Shown here one piece after another: positions 6,651 to 13,409 of a stretch of 13,426 nucleotides of DNA (positions within the stretch are counted from its first letter, which is position 1; each line of letters starts with the position of its first letter). The DNA comes from JASFRS01 sp050114795 (lineage in GTDB: Bacteria; Pseudomonadota; Alphaproteobacteria; Sphingomonadales; CAKZYD01), in contig JASFRS010000068.1 in assembly GCA_050114795.1 (NCBI GenBank), positions 1 to 13,426 on the forward strand, in the 5' to 3' direction. The notes under the pieces were generated by a model. That model was given only the letters and a program-made list of their open reading frames with translations, was not told the origin of the DNA and searched no databases. The position numbers and the translations under genes are program-made.

Positions 6651-7601
6651 ATGCAGGCACTTTATTATAAAAGCTATGGCGGTGCGGACGTCATGTATTT
6701 TGACAAGGTCCATAAAACCAAGCCGCGCGCGGATGAAGTGGGTGTGCGCATCCATGCCGCCGGCGTAAACCCAGTTGATTGGAAAATTCGTGAGGGTGCG
6801 CTGGATGCCGCCTTTAAATGCGAATTCCCGGTTATTCCTGGCTTTGATTTAGCAGGTGTCGTCGATAGGATTGGCGATGATGTTACCCATTTGAAGGTAG
6901 GGGACCAGGTCTTTGGTTATGTACGTCACGATGTGGTGCATGTGGGGACTTATGCGGACTATGGCTGTTTTAAAGCGGACCAATTGGCGGTTCTGCCTGA
7001 AGCGTTAAGCTTTGAAGAGGGTGCCAGTATTCCTATCCCCGCCTTGACTGTGTGGCAGGCTCTGCTCGAAGTGGCAGGTGTTGCACCGGGGCAGACCGTC
7101 TTAATTCATGGTGGTGCCGGTGGGGTCGGTACTTTCGCTGTTCAAGTTGCCACTCAACACGGGGCAAAGGTTATTTCCACGGCCAGCGAAGCTAATTTAA
7201 ATCATGTGTTGGGCCTGGGTGCCGCGCGCGCCTTTAATTATGAAAGTGATACATTGTGGGAGGATTTGGTCCGGGCAGCTCCCGCAGGCTATGATGTCAT
7301 ATGGGATAGTGTTGGCGGGAAAACTCTTGAAAACAGCTATGCCCTGGGGCGTAAGAACGGAGTGTTGATTTCCTTGAATGAAAGACCCTTGGATGCGATA
7401 TGTGAGGCGAGGGGTATTCGTGCCCATTTAGCACATGCCCGACCCCATGCGCAGCAATTGGGCATTGTTGCGCGACTGATTGCAGACAAGAGCCTTGTCC
7501 TGCCTCCCATAAAGGTGATGCCGTTTGTTGAGGCTGTTGAGGCTTTGAACCAGTCGCAAAGTGGTCATATGCGTGGTAAAATAGTCTTAAAAATGGAGTA
7601 A
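6651..7601 (+). CDS. NADP-dependent quinone oxidoreductase-like MDR enzyme
   Basis: This is a zinc-free medium-chain dehydrogenase/reductase of the quinone oxidoreductase/zeta-crystallin branch, 316 residues. The N-terminal GroES-like part carries GVNPVDWKIREG (about 38-49) and PGFDLAGVV (63-71). The nucleotide-binding Rossmann part carries HGGAGGVG at 153-160. The cysteine/histidine ligands of zinc alcohol dehydrogenases are absent, which fits a reductase of quinones or enones using NAD(P)H. The start is ATG 6651, with GCGGGA about 7 bases upstream; the TTG at 6645 is less likely. It probably opens an operon with the next three genes, ending 8 bases before the unknown membrane protein. Within that group it could supply reduction of a carbonyl or enone intermediate, but its substrate cannot be read from sequence. 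Confidence 0.9.
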   Translation: MQALYYKSYGGADVMYFDKVHKTKPRADEVGVRIHAAGVNPVDWKIREGALDAAFKCEFPVIPGFDLAGVVDRIGDDVTHLKVGDQVFGYVRHDVVHVGTYADYGCFKADQLAVLPEALSFEEGASIPIPALTVWQALLEVAGVAPGQTVLIHGGAGGVGTFAVQVATQHGAKVISTASEANLNHVLGLGAARAFNYESDTLWEDLVRAAPAGYDVIWDSVGGKTLENSYALGRKNGVLISLNERPLDAICEARGIRAHLAHARPHAQQLGIVARLIADKSLVLPPIKVMPFVEAVEALNQSQSGHMRGKIVLKME

Positions 7602-7609
7602 TTACAGCG

Positions 7610-8062
7610 ATGCTGTTCAAACTTGCATCCTTATTAGCTGTCTTTGGATTGATTGCGTTGAATTTCTATCTTGGTCGTCATGGCGCAATGCGACGGGAAA
7701 AGCCGACTGCATCTGAACGTATTAAACTGGACCTGATTGATTTTAATGAAAGCCAAGGCGTCAGCTTAAAAGACGGTCAGGATTATTTAGCACAGGGCGC
7801 AAGGCCAGATGATATTGCGCTTGCCCATAGCATGGGGGATGGCTGGGTCGTTCGCCGATTAGGGTCGGGGCAGATTAAAGCGCTGGAGCGTGATAACCTC
7901 GCTCTTAAACTGAAATTCAGAGATTTTACTTGGCCGAGCGTCCAACTGCACTTCGATGATGAGGGGCAGATTGGTAAGTGGCAGGCTATATTGAATGAGC
8001 TGTTAGATAAAAACAACGCGACGCAAAAGTTGGAAGAAGAGAAGCCCTATGGACTTGCCTAA
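7610..8062 (+). CDS. Unrecognised single-pass membrane protein
   Basis: I do not recognise this 150-residue protein. One hydrophobic helix near residues 3-22 is followed by HGAMRREK, so the bulk is probably cytoplasmic (positive-inside rule) and anchored by its N-terminus. The soluble part is mixed and charged: a helical stretch LIDFNESQGVSLKDGQDYLAQG, then GDGWVVRRLGSGQIKALERDN, then FRDFTWPSVQLHFDDEGQIG, which reads like two beta strands, and a charged Lys/Glu-rich tail. No cysteines, metal motifs or known enzyme signatures are visible. GGAG lies about 11 bases before the ATG. The gene lies 8 bases after the MDR gene and overlaps the diiron hydroxylase gene by 14 bases. It is therefore locked into that operon and is likely to be an accessory protein of it (inference). 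Confidence 0.75.
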   Translation: MLFKLASLLAVFGLIALNFYLGRHGAMRREKPTASERIKLDLIDFNESQGVSLKDGQDYLAQGARPDDIALAHSMGDGWVVRRLGSGQIKALERDNLALKLKFRDFTWPSVQLHFDDEGQIGKWQAILNELLDKNNATQKLEEEKPYGLA

Positions 8063-8948
8063 ACCCGTAGAAATCGCAACGCCCTTCTTTGTGTTGCTTA
8101 TTATCATTGAAATGCTGGTCGCGCGTTATGGTGGCCGTGCAAGATTTGAAGCACGTGATACCATGACCTCATTGTTAATGGGGTTTGGTAGCACAATTGC
8201 CGGTATTCTGGTTGCCGTACCGGTGGCGGCTATGGGCTATTTTGTCTATCAATATCGGATATTTGATATCGGCTGGACTTGGTGGGCCTTTGTTGTCGCT
8301 TTCATTCTTGATGATATGGCCTATTATTGGTTCCATCGCTTTGCTCACAGGGTGCGCTGGTTCTGGGCGAGCCATGTCATCCATCATTCCAGCCAACATT
8401 ATAATCTTACCACAGCGCTAAGGCAGACCTGGACAGGGTTTTTCTCTTTGGCCTTTGCCTTCCGTTTGCCGTTGTTGCTTATCGGTTTCCCTTGGGAAAT
8501 GCTGGTCTTCGTCGCGGGTCTTAATCTGGTGGGACAATTCTGGATACATACAGAAGCCATTGACCGCTTGCCGCGCTGGTTTGAATTCATCATGAATACG
8601 CCGTCTCATCACCGAGTGCATCATGCGACTAATCCGAAATATCTGGATTCAAATTATGCAGGCGTTTTCATCATCTGGGACCGTATGTTCGGGACATTTG
8701 TTGAGGAAGACCCGCAGGAAAAATGCCGTTATGGCATTGTGCGAAATCTTGGCACATTCAACCCCTTGAAAGTCGCTTTTCATGAGTGGTGGGGTATTTT
8801 CAAGGACGTGGCTTCAGCAAAATCCTTGAAAGAGATTTTTGGCTTTATGTTCATGCCGCCCGGCTGGTCGCCGGATGGCAGCCGCGATACGAGCGATACA
8901 ATCAAAGAAAAATGGCGCAAGGCACAAGAAGCCAAAGAAAGCGCTTAA
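8049..8948 (+). CDS. Sterol desaturase / fatty acid hydroxylase family diiron enzyme
   Basis: This is an integral membrane non-heme diiron oxygenase of 299 residues. The eight-histidine pattern of the family is present: HRFAH (His96, His100), HVIHHSSQH (His109, His112, His113, His117), His167, and NTPSHHRVHH (His187, His188, His191, His192). Membrane helices lie near 11-25, 42-66, 76-95 and 130-165, which puts the histidine boxes on the cytoplasmic face. Such enzymes insert oxygen into, or desaturate, lipid chains; the bacterial members are mostly uncharacterised and the substrate here is unknown. The ATG at 8049 is preceded by GGAAGAAGAGAAG and lies inside the end of the previous gene. The tail after residue 240 is a longer amphipathic and charged extension. 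The MAPEG gene follows 26 bases later. Confidence 0.93.
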   Translation: MDLPKPVEIATPFFVLLIIIEMLVARYGGRARFEARDTMTSLLMGFGSTIAGILVAVPVAAMGYFVYQYRIFDIGWTWWAFVVAFILDDMAYYWFHRFAHRVRWFWASHVIHHSSQHYNLTTALRQTWTGFFSLAFAFRLPLLLIGFPWEMLVFVAGLNLVGQFWIHTEAIDRLPRWFEFIMNTPSHHRVHHATNPKYLDSNYAGVFIIWDRMFGTFVEEDPQEKCRYGIVRNLGTFNPLKVAFHEWWGIFKDVASAKSLKEIFGFMFMPPGWSPDGSRDTSDTIKEKWRKAQEAKESA

Positions 8949-8974
8949 AAGCATATAGAGGGAGGAAGAAGATT

Positions 8975-9397
8975 ATGTCTGAGGCTGCAAGTTTAATGCT
9001 GCTTGCCATGGTAGCGCTGATTATCTGGTTTTTGGCGGTGACTTGGTGGCTTGGTATTCGCCGGACTTTGGCGACAAAGTCGAGCGAAGTTTCGATAAAA
9101 TATTATCAAGTTTATCAAGGCAATGGCGAAAGTGGGCATTTAGCGCAACATACGCGCCATCATATCAACCTCCTTGAACTGCCTTTGGTGTTTTACGTGA
9201 TGGTGGTTACCATTGTCGCGACCAATATGGCGGATATGACTTTTGCCTATCTGGCTTGGGGGTTTGTAGCAGCGCGCTTCGTGCACAGCTTTATACATCT
9301 AAGCTACAATAATATCGTTCACCGCTTTGCTGCTTATGCGACGGGGCTTGCGTTGTTAAGCGTAATTGCAGTCCGTTACTTCCTGATCTTGCTTTAA
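8975..9397 (+). CDS. MAPEG family membrane protein
   Basis: This four-helix membrane protein of 140 residues belongs to the MAPEG family (eicosanoid and glutathione metabolism relatives). Helices are near 5-27, 65-85, 88-108 and 118-138. Family marks are the helix-2 stretch HHINLLELPLVFY, equivalent to the N-x-x-E-x-x-P motif, and the helix-3/4 region ARFVHSFIHLSYNNIVHRFAAY with its Arg/His pattern. Bacterial MAPEGs of this short type have no assigned substrate; some relatives conjugate glutathione to lipid hydroperoxides. The start is ATG 8975, with GGAGG at 8961-8965, 9 bases upstream. A longer in-frame reading back to 8786 only shadows the hydroxylase gene. It is the last gene of the putative operon, and its stop shares the TTAA at 9394-9397 with the stop of the convergent patatin gene. 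Confidence 0.85.
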   Translation: MSEAASLMLLAMVALIIWFLAVTWWLGIRRTLATKSSEVSIKYYQVYQGNGESGHLAQHTRHHINLLELPLVFYVMVVTIVATNMADMTFAYLAWGFVAARFVHSFIHLSYNNIVHRFAAYATGLALLSVIAVRYFLILL

Positions 9398-10203
9398 GCG
9401 CAAAGAGCTTTGAGCTCATTGAGCTTATCGTAAACAGCGGCACAACCACATTCGATAAGCTCATGAGCCTTTGTAAAATCACCGACTTCAATGTGCCCGA
9501 TTTCAGGGGAAATGAGCACGTCTGCAGGAAACGTTTTAAAGCGATAATCTGTGAGACTGCGCAGCATTAGTCCCATGGATGCCCGGGTAATGTTAATCGT
9601 GGCGCGCCTCGGCAAAGGCTGGTGCGCCTCAAGCCCAGCCGCCTTGGCACGTCCGCGGTAATCGGCCTGAAGATTAACCGCGATAACCTTATCAACGCCC
9701 AAACTGCGCGCGGCATTAACGGGTACAGGATTGATAAGCCCACCATCCGCCAAGATATATGGACCTCGATGAACAGGGGCAAACAGCCCCGGCAAAGAGA
9801 TAGAGGACCGTACAGCGTCCACGATCGGGCCGTCCTTTAACCAGATTTCCTGACCACTCACCAAATCAGCAGCGACGGCGCAAAAGGGGATGGCCATATC
9901 TTCAATACGTGCTGCGCCGAAATGGCGGCGGAGTTCTGCCATGACGGTGCGCCCCCCTAACATGGAACCGCGTTTGAAACTGGGGTCAAGAAAGCGCAAA
10001 ATCGTCGCGACTTTGACGTTGCGGGCCAGCTCTTCAAGATGGTCAAGCTTGTCTTCTACAATGGCTGCGCCGACAACGGCACCAATGCTGGTTCCGGCAA
10101 CCGCATGGATGGGAATGCTTTCGTTATAAAGAGTGCGGATAACGCCGATGTGCGCCCACCCCAAAGCTGCGCCGCCACCCAGTGCTAAACCAATTTTTGT
10201 CAT
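9394..10203 (-). CDS. Patatin-like phospholipase (RssA/NTE family)
   Basis: This is a 269-residue patatin-fold acyl hydrolase of the RssA type. It shows the oxyanion loop GGGAALG (9-15), the nucleophile elbow GTSIG with Ser39, and the second half of the Ser-Asp dyad in ADGG with Asp153, preceded by SISLPGLFAPV. Such enzymes cleave acyl esters of phospholipids. There is no signal peptide, so it should be cytoplasmic or membrane-associated. The start at 10203 is supported by an excellent ribosome site, AAGGAGGT read leftward at 10221-10214, with a 10-base spacer. It is convergent with the MAPEG gene and divergent from the membrane dipeptidase gene. All visible catalytic elements are intact. The substrate cannot be deduced, though the neighbouring lipid-modifying genes fit a role in membrane lipid turnover. 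Confidence 0.93.
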   Translation of the reverse strand: MTKIGLALGGGAALGWAHIGVIRTLYNESIPIHAVAGTSIGAVVGAAIVEDKLDHLEELARNVKVATILRFLDPSFKRGSMLGGRTVMAELRRHFGAARIEDMAIPFCAVAADLVSGQEIWLKDGPIVDAVRSSISLPGLFAPVHRGPYILADGGLINPVPVNAARSLGVDKVIAVNLQADYRGRAKAAGLEAHQPLPRRATINITRASMGLMLRSLTDYRFKTFPADVLISPEIGHIEVGDFTKAHELIECGCAAVYDKLNELKALCA

Positions 10204-10213
10204 AAGGAAGCAG

Positions 10214-10221
10214 ACCTCCTT
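10214..10221 (-). promoter_or_regulatory. Near-perfect Shine-Dalgarno of the patatin gene
   Basis: Read leftward this is AAGGAGGT, 10 bases before the ATG at 10203. It is the strongest ribosome site in the window and fixes the patatin start. Confidence 0.7.
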
Positions 10222-10231
10222 TTCGCTTTGC

Positions 10232-10248
10232 AGCCTGGAGCCCAGGCT
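10232..10248. repeat. Perfect 7-bp inverted repeat in divergent promoter region
   Basis: AGCCTGG-AGC-CCAGGCT forms a perfect dyad with a 3-base centre. It lies between the divergent patatin and dipeptidase genes, 29 bases from the patatin start and 54 from the dipeptidase start. No T-run follows on either strand, so it is not a typical intrinsic terminator. It could be a regulator binding site or a hairpin in the patatin leader RNA. Confidence 0.5.
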
Positions 10249-10301
10249 TTAGGGTGAGTCTAAGCTAAAATAAGAGTTAAGCGTAAAAGGATTTTTTGGC
10301 C

Positions 10302-11480
10302 ATGAGGAAAGTCTGGGTTGCTTTGGGTAGCGCCGTTGTGGTTGGTGCTATCGGTTTTTTCGGTGCGGCACCATTGTTAATTGATGATGTAATGAACCCG
10401 GTGCGAGAGCATGACCCTTATGTCATTAGCGCAGAAGCCAAAGCCCTGCATGAAAGTGCCTTTGTCGCCGATGCGCACGCAGACGCTCTTTTGTGGAAGC
10501 GTAATCTTCTCAAACATAATGCGCGCGGCATGACGGATATTCCTCGTCTTCTGGCAGGCAATGTTGCTATTCAAGTTTTTGGCTCTGTCACCAAGACGCC
10601 GAAAAATCAGAATTATGACTCTAATCCAGCTAATACCGACAATATCACCGCCTTGGCCATTGCAGGGCTGTGGCCGATTGAAACCTGGTCGAGCCTATCC
10701 GCGCGCGCCTTATATCATGCTGAAAAACTTCGTGATTTTGCGGACCGGTCTGATGGGAAACTGGTTCTTGTTGGAACGGTTGATGAATTAAATGCTGTCA
10801 TGGATGCGAGGGCGCGGGGTGAGAAGAAAATAGCAGCTTTTCTGGGACTTGAAGGTGCCCATGCCCTTGAAGGGGATGTCACGAATGTCGACCGCCTTTA
10901 TGATTCCGGATATCGCATGATTGGTCTTGCGCACTTCTTTGATAATGAAGTGGCAGGCTCCATGCATGGCGAAGAAAAATATGGTCTTACTGATATCGGA
11001 CGCCAGGTTGTCCGCCGGGCAGAGGAATTAGGCATGATCATCGATATTGCTCATTCAAGCCTGAACACTGTTGAAGACGTGCTGGAATTTGCAGAGCGTC
11101 CCTTGATTTACAGCCATGGCGGTGTTCAAGGGGTGTGCAATGCTAATCGTAACCTCAGCGATGATCATATTCGGCGTATTGCGGAAAAGGGTGGCTTGAT
11201 TGCGCTGGGTGCATGGGATGCGGCGACCTGTGGTGACACGCCGGCGCATCTGGCAAAGGCCATGCGCTATGTGCGGGATTTGGTCGGTATTGACTATGTC
11301 GCCATAGGATCTGATTTGGATGGCGCCATTCAAACGGCCTATGAAGCTGATGAATATGCGGCCCTAACACAGGCGCTTTTGGATGAGGGGTTTACTCCCG
11401 ACGAGGTCCGTAAAGCGCTTGGTGAGAATGCTCTCAATTTTTATCGTCGGATGCTGCCTCAGTCGCGAAATAACTCATGA
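10302..11480 (+). CDS. Membrane dipeptidase (renal dipeptidase family, peptidase M19)
   Basis: This 392-residue M19 amidohydrolase hydrolyses dipeptides, including D-amino-acid-containing ones in some bacterial members. An N-terminal hydrophobic segment (about 4-26) acts as signal anchor or signal peptide, placing the enzyme in the periplasm. The binuclear zinc ligands are all visible: His59 and Asp61 in DAHAD, Glu184 in GLEGAH, His251 in DIAHSS, His272 in YSHGG and Asp338 in GSDLDG. CNANRNLSD near 279-287 carries the family arginine. The start is ATG 10302, with AAAAGGA about 10 bases upstream. The TTG at 10296 is in frame but unnecessary. Its 3' end overlaps the convergent matB gene by 22 bases. 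The family is confident; whether it works on peptidoglycan peptides, nutrients or lipid-linked dipeptides is unknown. Confidence 0.93.
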   Translation: MRKVWVALGSAVVVGAIGFFGAAPLLIDDVMNPVREHDPYVISAEAKALHESAFVADAHADALLWKRNLLKHNARGMTDIPRLLAGNVAIQVFGSVTKTPKNQNYDSNPANTDNITALAIAGLWPIETWSSLSARALYHAEKLRDFADRSDGKLVLVGTVDELNAVMDARARGEKKIAAFLGLEGAHALEGDVTNVDRLYDSGYRMIGLAHFFDNEVAGSMHGEEKYGLTDIGRQVVRRAEELGMIIDIAHSSLNTVEDVLEFAERPLIYSHGGVQGVCNANRNLSDDHIRRIAEKGGLIALGAWDAATCGDTPAHLAKAMRYVRDLVGIDYVAIGSDLDGAIQTAYEADEYAALTQALLDEGFTPDEVRKALGENALNFYRRMLPQSRNNS

Positions 11481-12916
11481 TATTGGGCGCGTAATTTCGC
11501 CTTTTCGACTTTGCCCATCGTATTGCGCGGCAAAGCATTGACATGAAGGAAGCGTTTGGGAAGCTTGTAGCTTGCAAGTCTTGACCTAAGCGCTTCTTTT
11601 AAAACATCTTCTTTTGCACCTGAGCCTGTATAGACGGCAATAACAGCTTCTCCGAAGTCATCATGGGGAACGCCGATAACCGCGGCTTCATCAACACCTG
11701 CTTGGGCGTTGAGCTGTTCTTCAATCTCCAAGGGGTAAACGTTAAAGCCTCCGCTAATAATCATGTCTTTGGCGCGACCCACCAGCCAGACGCGCCCATC
11801 ATCATCCATTTGAGCTAAATCGCCGGTGATGAAAAAGCCATCTTCTGTGAAGGATTCTTTGGTGATGTCCGGCTTGCGCCAATAGCCTTTGAACACATTT
11901 GGTCCGCGCACTTGCAAGACACCGACGTCGCCATCTTTGTCAGCTAAACGCGCTTCAATGCCGGGCAGGGCAGGGCCAACGCTCCCTGGAAGGCGCGGGC
12001 CTTCATAGGGGTTGGAGCAATTCATGACGGTTTCAGTCATGCCATAGCGCTCAAGGATTTGATGCCCTGTACGTTCTTCAAAGGCTTTAAAACTCTCAGG
12101 CAGTAAAGGTGCGGACCCTGATACAAAGAGCCGCATATGGCGTGCGCAGTCTTTTGTAAAAGCGTCGCATTTTAATAGGCGCGTATAATGGGTTGGTACG
12201 CCCATATAAACGCTGGCCCGTGGTAAATATTTCACGACTTTTTCTGCATCAAAATTCTGAAGGAACAACATTTCAATGCCCATGAGAAAGGCGATATTCG
12301 CTGCAACGAACAAGCCATGGGCATGAAAGATGGGCAGTGTGTGAAGCAGTACGTCCTGTGTTGAGAAATGCCACGTCTCACTTAAAGTTTTAGCATTGGA
12401 GCTAAGATTTTCATGACTGAGCATTGCGCCCTTTGGCCGCCCGGTCGTGCCTGAGGTATAAAGAATGGCCGCGATATCGTCGGCGGCTGCATCAAAAATA
12501 TCCGGGTCTGCAACGCTAAGGGCGTCTATCAAACTTCCGGTGCCAGTCGCATCCAGGCTAAGCGTCGGGCATGGCGCTTCATGATGTGTGGCTGGGTCAT
12601 GGATGAACAGTGCAGGTTCCGCGTCTGAAAGAATATAATGCACCTCATCCGCCGTATAAGCCGTGTTCATAGGCAGGTAAATCGCACCGCATCTGAGACA
12701 AGCGAGATAGAGCGCTAAAGCCTCTGCTGTTTTAGTGACTTGAACGGCAACCCGATCTCCGGGTTTGACATTTTGGGCTTTAAGGGCCGCGCTCATCTGA
12801 GCCGCGAGCTTGTCCAGTTGCGCATAGCTGAGCTTATGGCCGTCTTCTAATTGAAGCGCTGGAGAGAGATGCTGATCGACCAGGGCTTTAAACATGCAAT
12901 AGAGATTGTGATTCAT
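11459..12916 (-). CDS. matB: Malonyl-CoA synthetase MatB
   Basis: This 485-residue ANL-superfamily adenylating enzyme makes malonyl-CoA from malonate, ATP and CoA, and may accept methylmalonate. Motifs in order: P-loop TSGTTGRPKG (154-163), PIFHAHGLF (195-203), HMRLFVSGSAPLL (260-272), ERYGMTET (289-296) followed by VMNCSNPYEG, GPNVFKGYW (338-346), TGDL (364-367), the hinge and SGGFNVYP (388-395), and catalytic Lys469 in PRNTMGKV. The HMRLF(V/I)SGSAPLL and NPY(E/D)G stretches follow the MatB branch rather than long-chain acyl-CoA ligases. I recall near-identical blocks in Rhodopseudomonas MatB. The ATG at 12916 has AGGG 7 bases upstream. No malonyl-CoA decarboxylase or malonate transporter is visible, so the malonyl-CoA probably feeds fatty acid synthesis (inference). 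Confidence 0.93.
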   Translation of the reverse strand: MNHNLYCMFKALVDQHLSPALQLEDGHKLSYAQLDKLAAQMSAALKAQNVKPGDRVAVQVTKTAEALALYLACLRCGAIYLPMNTAYTADEVHYILSDAEPALFIHDPATHHEAPCPTLSLDATGTGSLIDALSVADPDIFDAAADDIAAILYTSGTTGRPKGAMLSHENLSSNAKTLSETWHFSTQDVLLHTLPIFHAHGLFVAANIAFLMGIEMLFLQNFDAEKVVKYLPRASVYMGVPTHYTRLLKCDAFTKDCARHMRLFVSGSAPLLPESFKAFEERTGHQILERYGMTETVMNCSNPYEGPRLPGSVGPALPGIEARLADKDGDVGVLQVRGPNVFKGYWRKPDITKESFTEDGFFITGDLAQMDDDGRVWLVGRAKDMIISGGFNVYPLEIEEQLNAQAGVDEAAVIGVPHDDFGEAVIAVYTGSGAKEDVLKEALRSRLASYKLPKRFLHVNALPRNTMGKVEKAKLRAQYHELFRD

Positions 12917-12938
12917 ATCAAAGCCCTAAGCCTTTGAT
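12917..12938. repeat. Inverted repeat abutting the matB start codon
   Basis: The arms ATCAAAG (12917-12923) and CTTTGAT (12932-12938) are perfect complements around an 8-base centre. On the matB transcript the hairpin would end exactly one base before the ATG, and its loop GCUUAGGG would display the ribosome-binding AGGG. It could be a DNA operator or a translation-modulating hairpin. The position is seen directly; the role is inferred. Confidence 0.5.
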
Positions 12939-12962
12939 CACAATTGCGCAAGGGGAGATGGA

Positions 12963-12992
12963 TTGAAGTTGAAAGCGCGTGCGTTATATTAT
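12963..12992 (+). promoter_or_regulatory. Candidate promoter of the MerC-domain gene
   Basis: TTGAAG (12963-12968) could serve as -35 and TATTAT (12987-12992) as -10, with an 18-base spacer. A second -35-like TTGAAA is at 12969-12974. The -10 lies inside the Zur-like palindrome, a standard arrangement for repression. The assignment rests on motif resemblance only. Confidence 0.45.
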
Positions 12993-12995
12993 AAC
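12983..12995. promoter_or_regulatory. Zur-box-like palindrome (candidate zinc-repressor operator)
   Basis: GTTATATTATAAC is a perfect palindrome of two 6-base arms around a central T. It matches the core of the known Zur operator (TGTTATANTATAACA) at 14 of 15 positions; the left outer T is C here and the right outer A is present. It overlaps the candidate -10 of the MerC-domain gene and sits 30 bases before that gene's ATG. It lies 66 bases upstream of matB on the other side, so control of matB is less likely. Confidence 0.65.
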
Positions 12996-13025
12996 AATAC
13001 GCTAAATTCAGGAGATCAAGACACA

Positions 13026-13409
13026 ATGGCCGCTATCACGCGACTTCAGGAAATGTCAGACCGATTGGCCGTATTCTTATCCGGCTTATGCGTTGCGCAT
13101 TGTCTTATTATTCCTGTAGCTCTGCTTCTGGCCCCGGTTCTTGGTCTGCAGTTGATTGAGGATGCTGCGGCCCATCAAATTCTATTTGCAGTTGCCGTGC
13201 CCGTCAGCATTGTTGGCTTAGGCCTTGGGTTCCGTCGCCACCGTCGCTTGACGTCCCTTCTCATGGCTGCACTGGGTCTTGGTCTTATGTATGGCGGGCT
13301 GTTGCAGACCAGTCTGGTATTTGAAGAAGTTTTAACTGTAGCTGGCGTGCTTCTGGTGGCCGCTGCACATATTCAAAATCGCCGCCGGTTGTCAGTCGTG
13401 ACCTTTTGA
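13026..13409 (+). CDS. MerC-domain membrane protein, probably zinc-regulated
   Basis: This 127-residue integral membrane protein has four hydrophobic helices (near 14-40, 50-68, 76-95 and 99-116) and belongs to the MerC family. Family marks are SGLCVAHCLIIP with Cys22, His25 and Cys26; the GFRRHRR loop (69-75); and EEVLTVAG with AHIQNRRR at the end. Classical MerC of mercury transposons moves mercuric ions using a CxxC pair plus C-terminal cysteines. Here the pair is spaced as CxxHC and the C-terminal cysteines are missing. No merR, merT, merP or merA is nearby. The start is ATG 13026, with AGGAG at 13010-13014. A TTG-initiated extension back to 12963 would place the promoter/operator inside the coding region, so I reject it. 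The Zur-like box upstream suggests a role in zinc uptake or homeostasis (inference). Confidence 0.85.
   Translation: MAAITRLQEMSDRLAVFLSGLCVAHCLIIPVALLLAPVLGLQLIEDAAAHQILFAVAVPVSIVGLGLGFRRHRRLTSLLMAALGLGLMYGGLLQTSLVFEEVLTVAGVLLVAAAHIQNRRRLSVVTF

Noticed and set aside
8786..8974. Upstream extension of the MAPEG gene
   Set aside because: It lies inside the hydroxylase gene in another frame. The ATG at 8975 has a GGAGG ribosome site and begins the first membrane helix.
11465..11500. GCGAAAT/ATTTCGC inverted repeat at the dipeptidase-matB junction as a bidirectional terminator
   Set aside because: The arms are only 7 bases with a 22-base gap and no T-run on either strand, which is too weak to call a terminator.
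13026..13409. Mercury resistance operon
   Set aside because: Only a MerC-domain protein is present. The C-terminal cysteines of classical MerC are missing, no other mer genes are visible, and the upstream box points to zinc.
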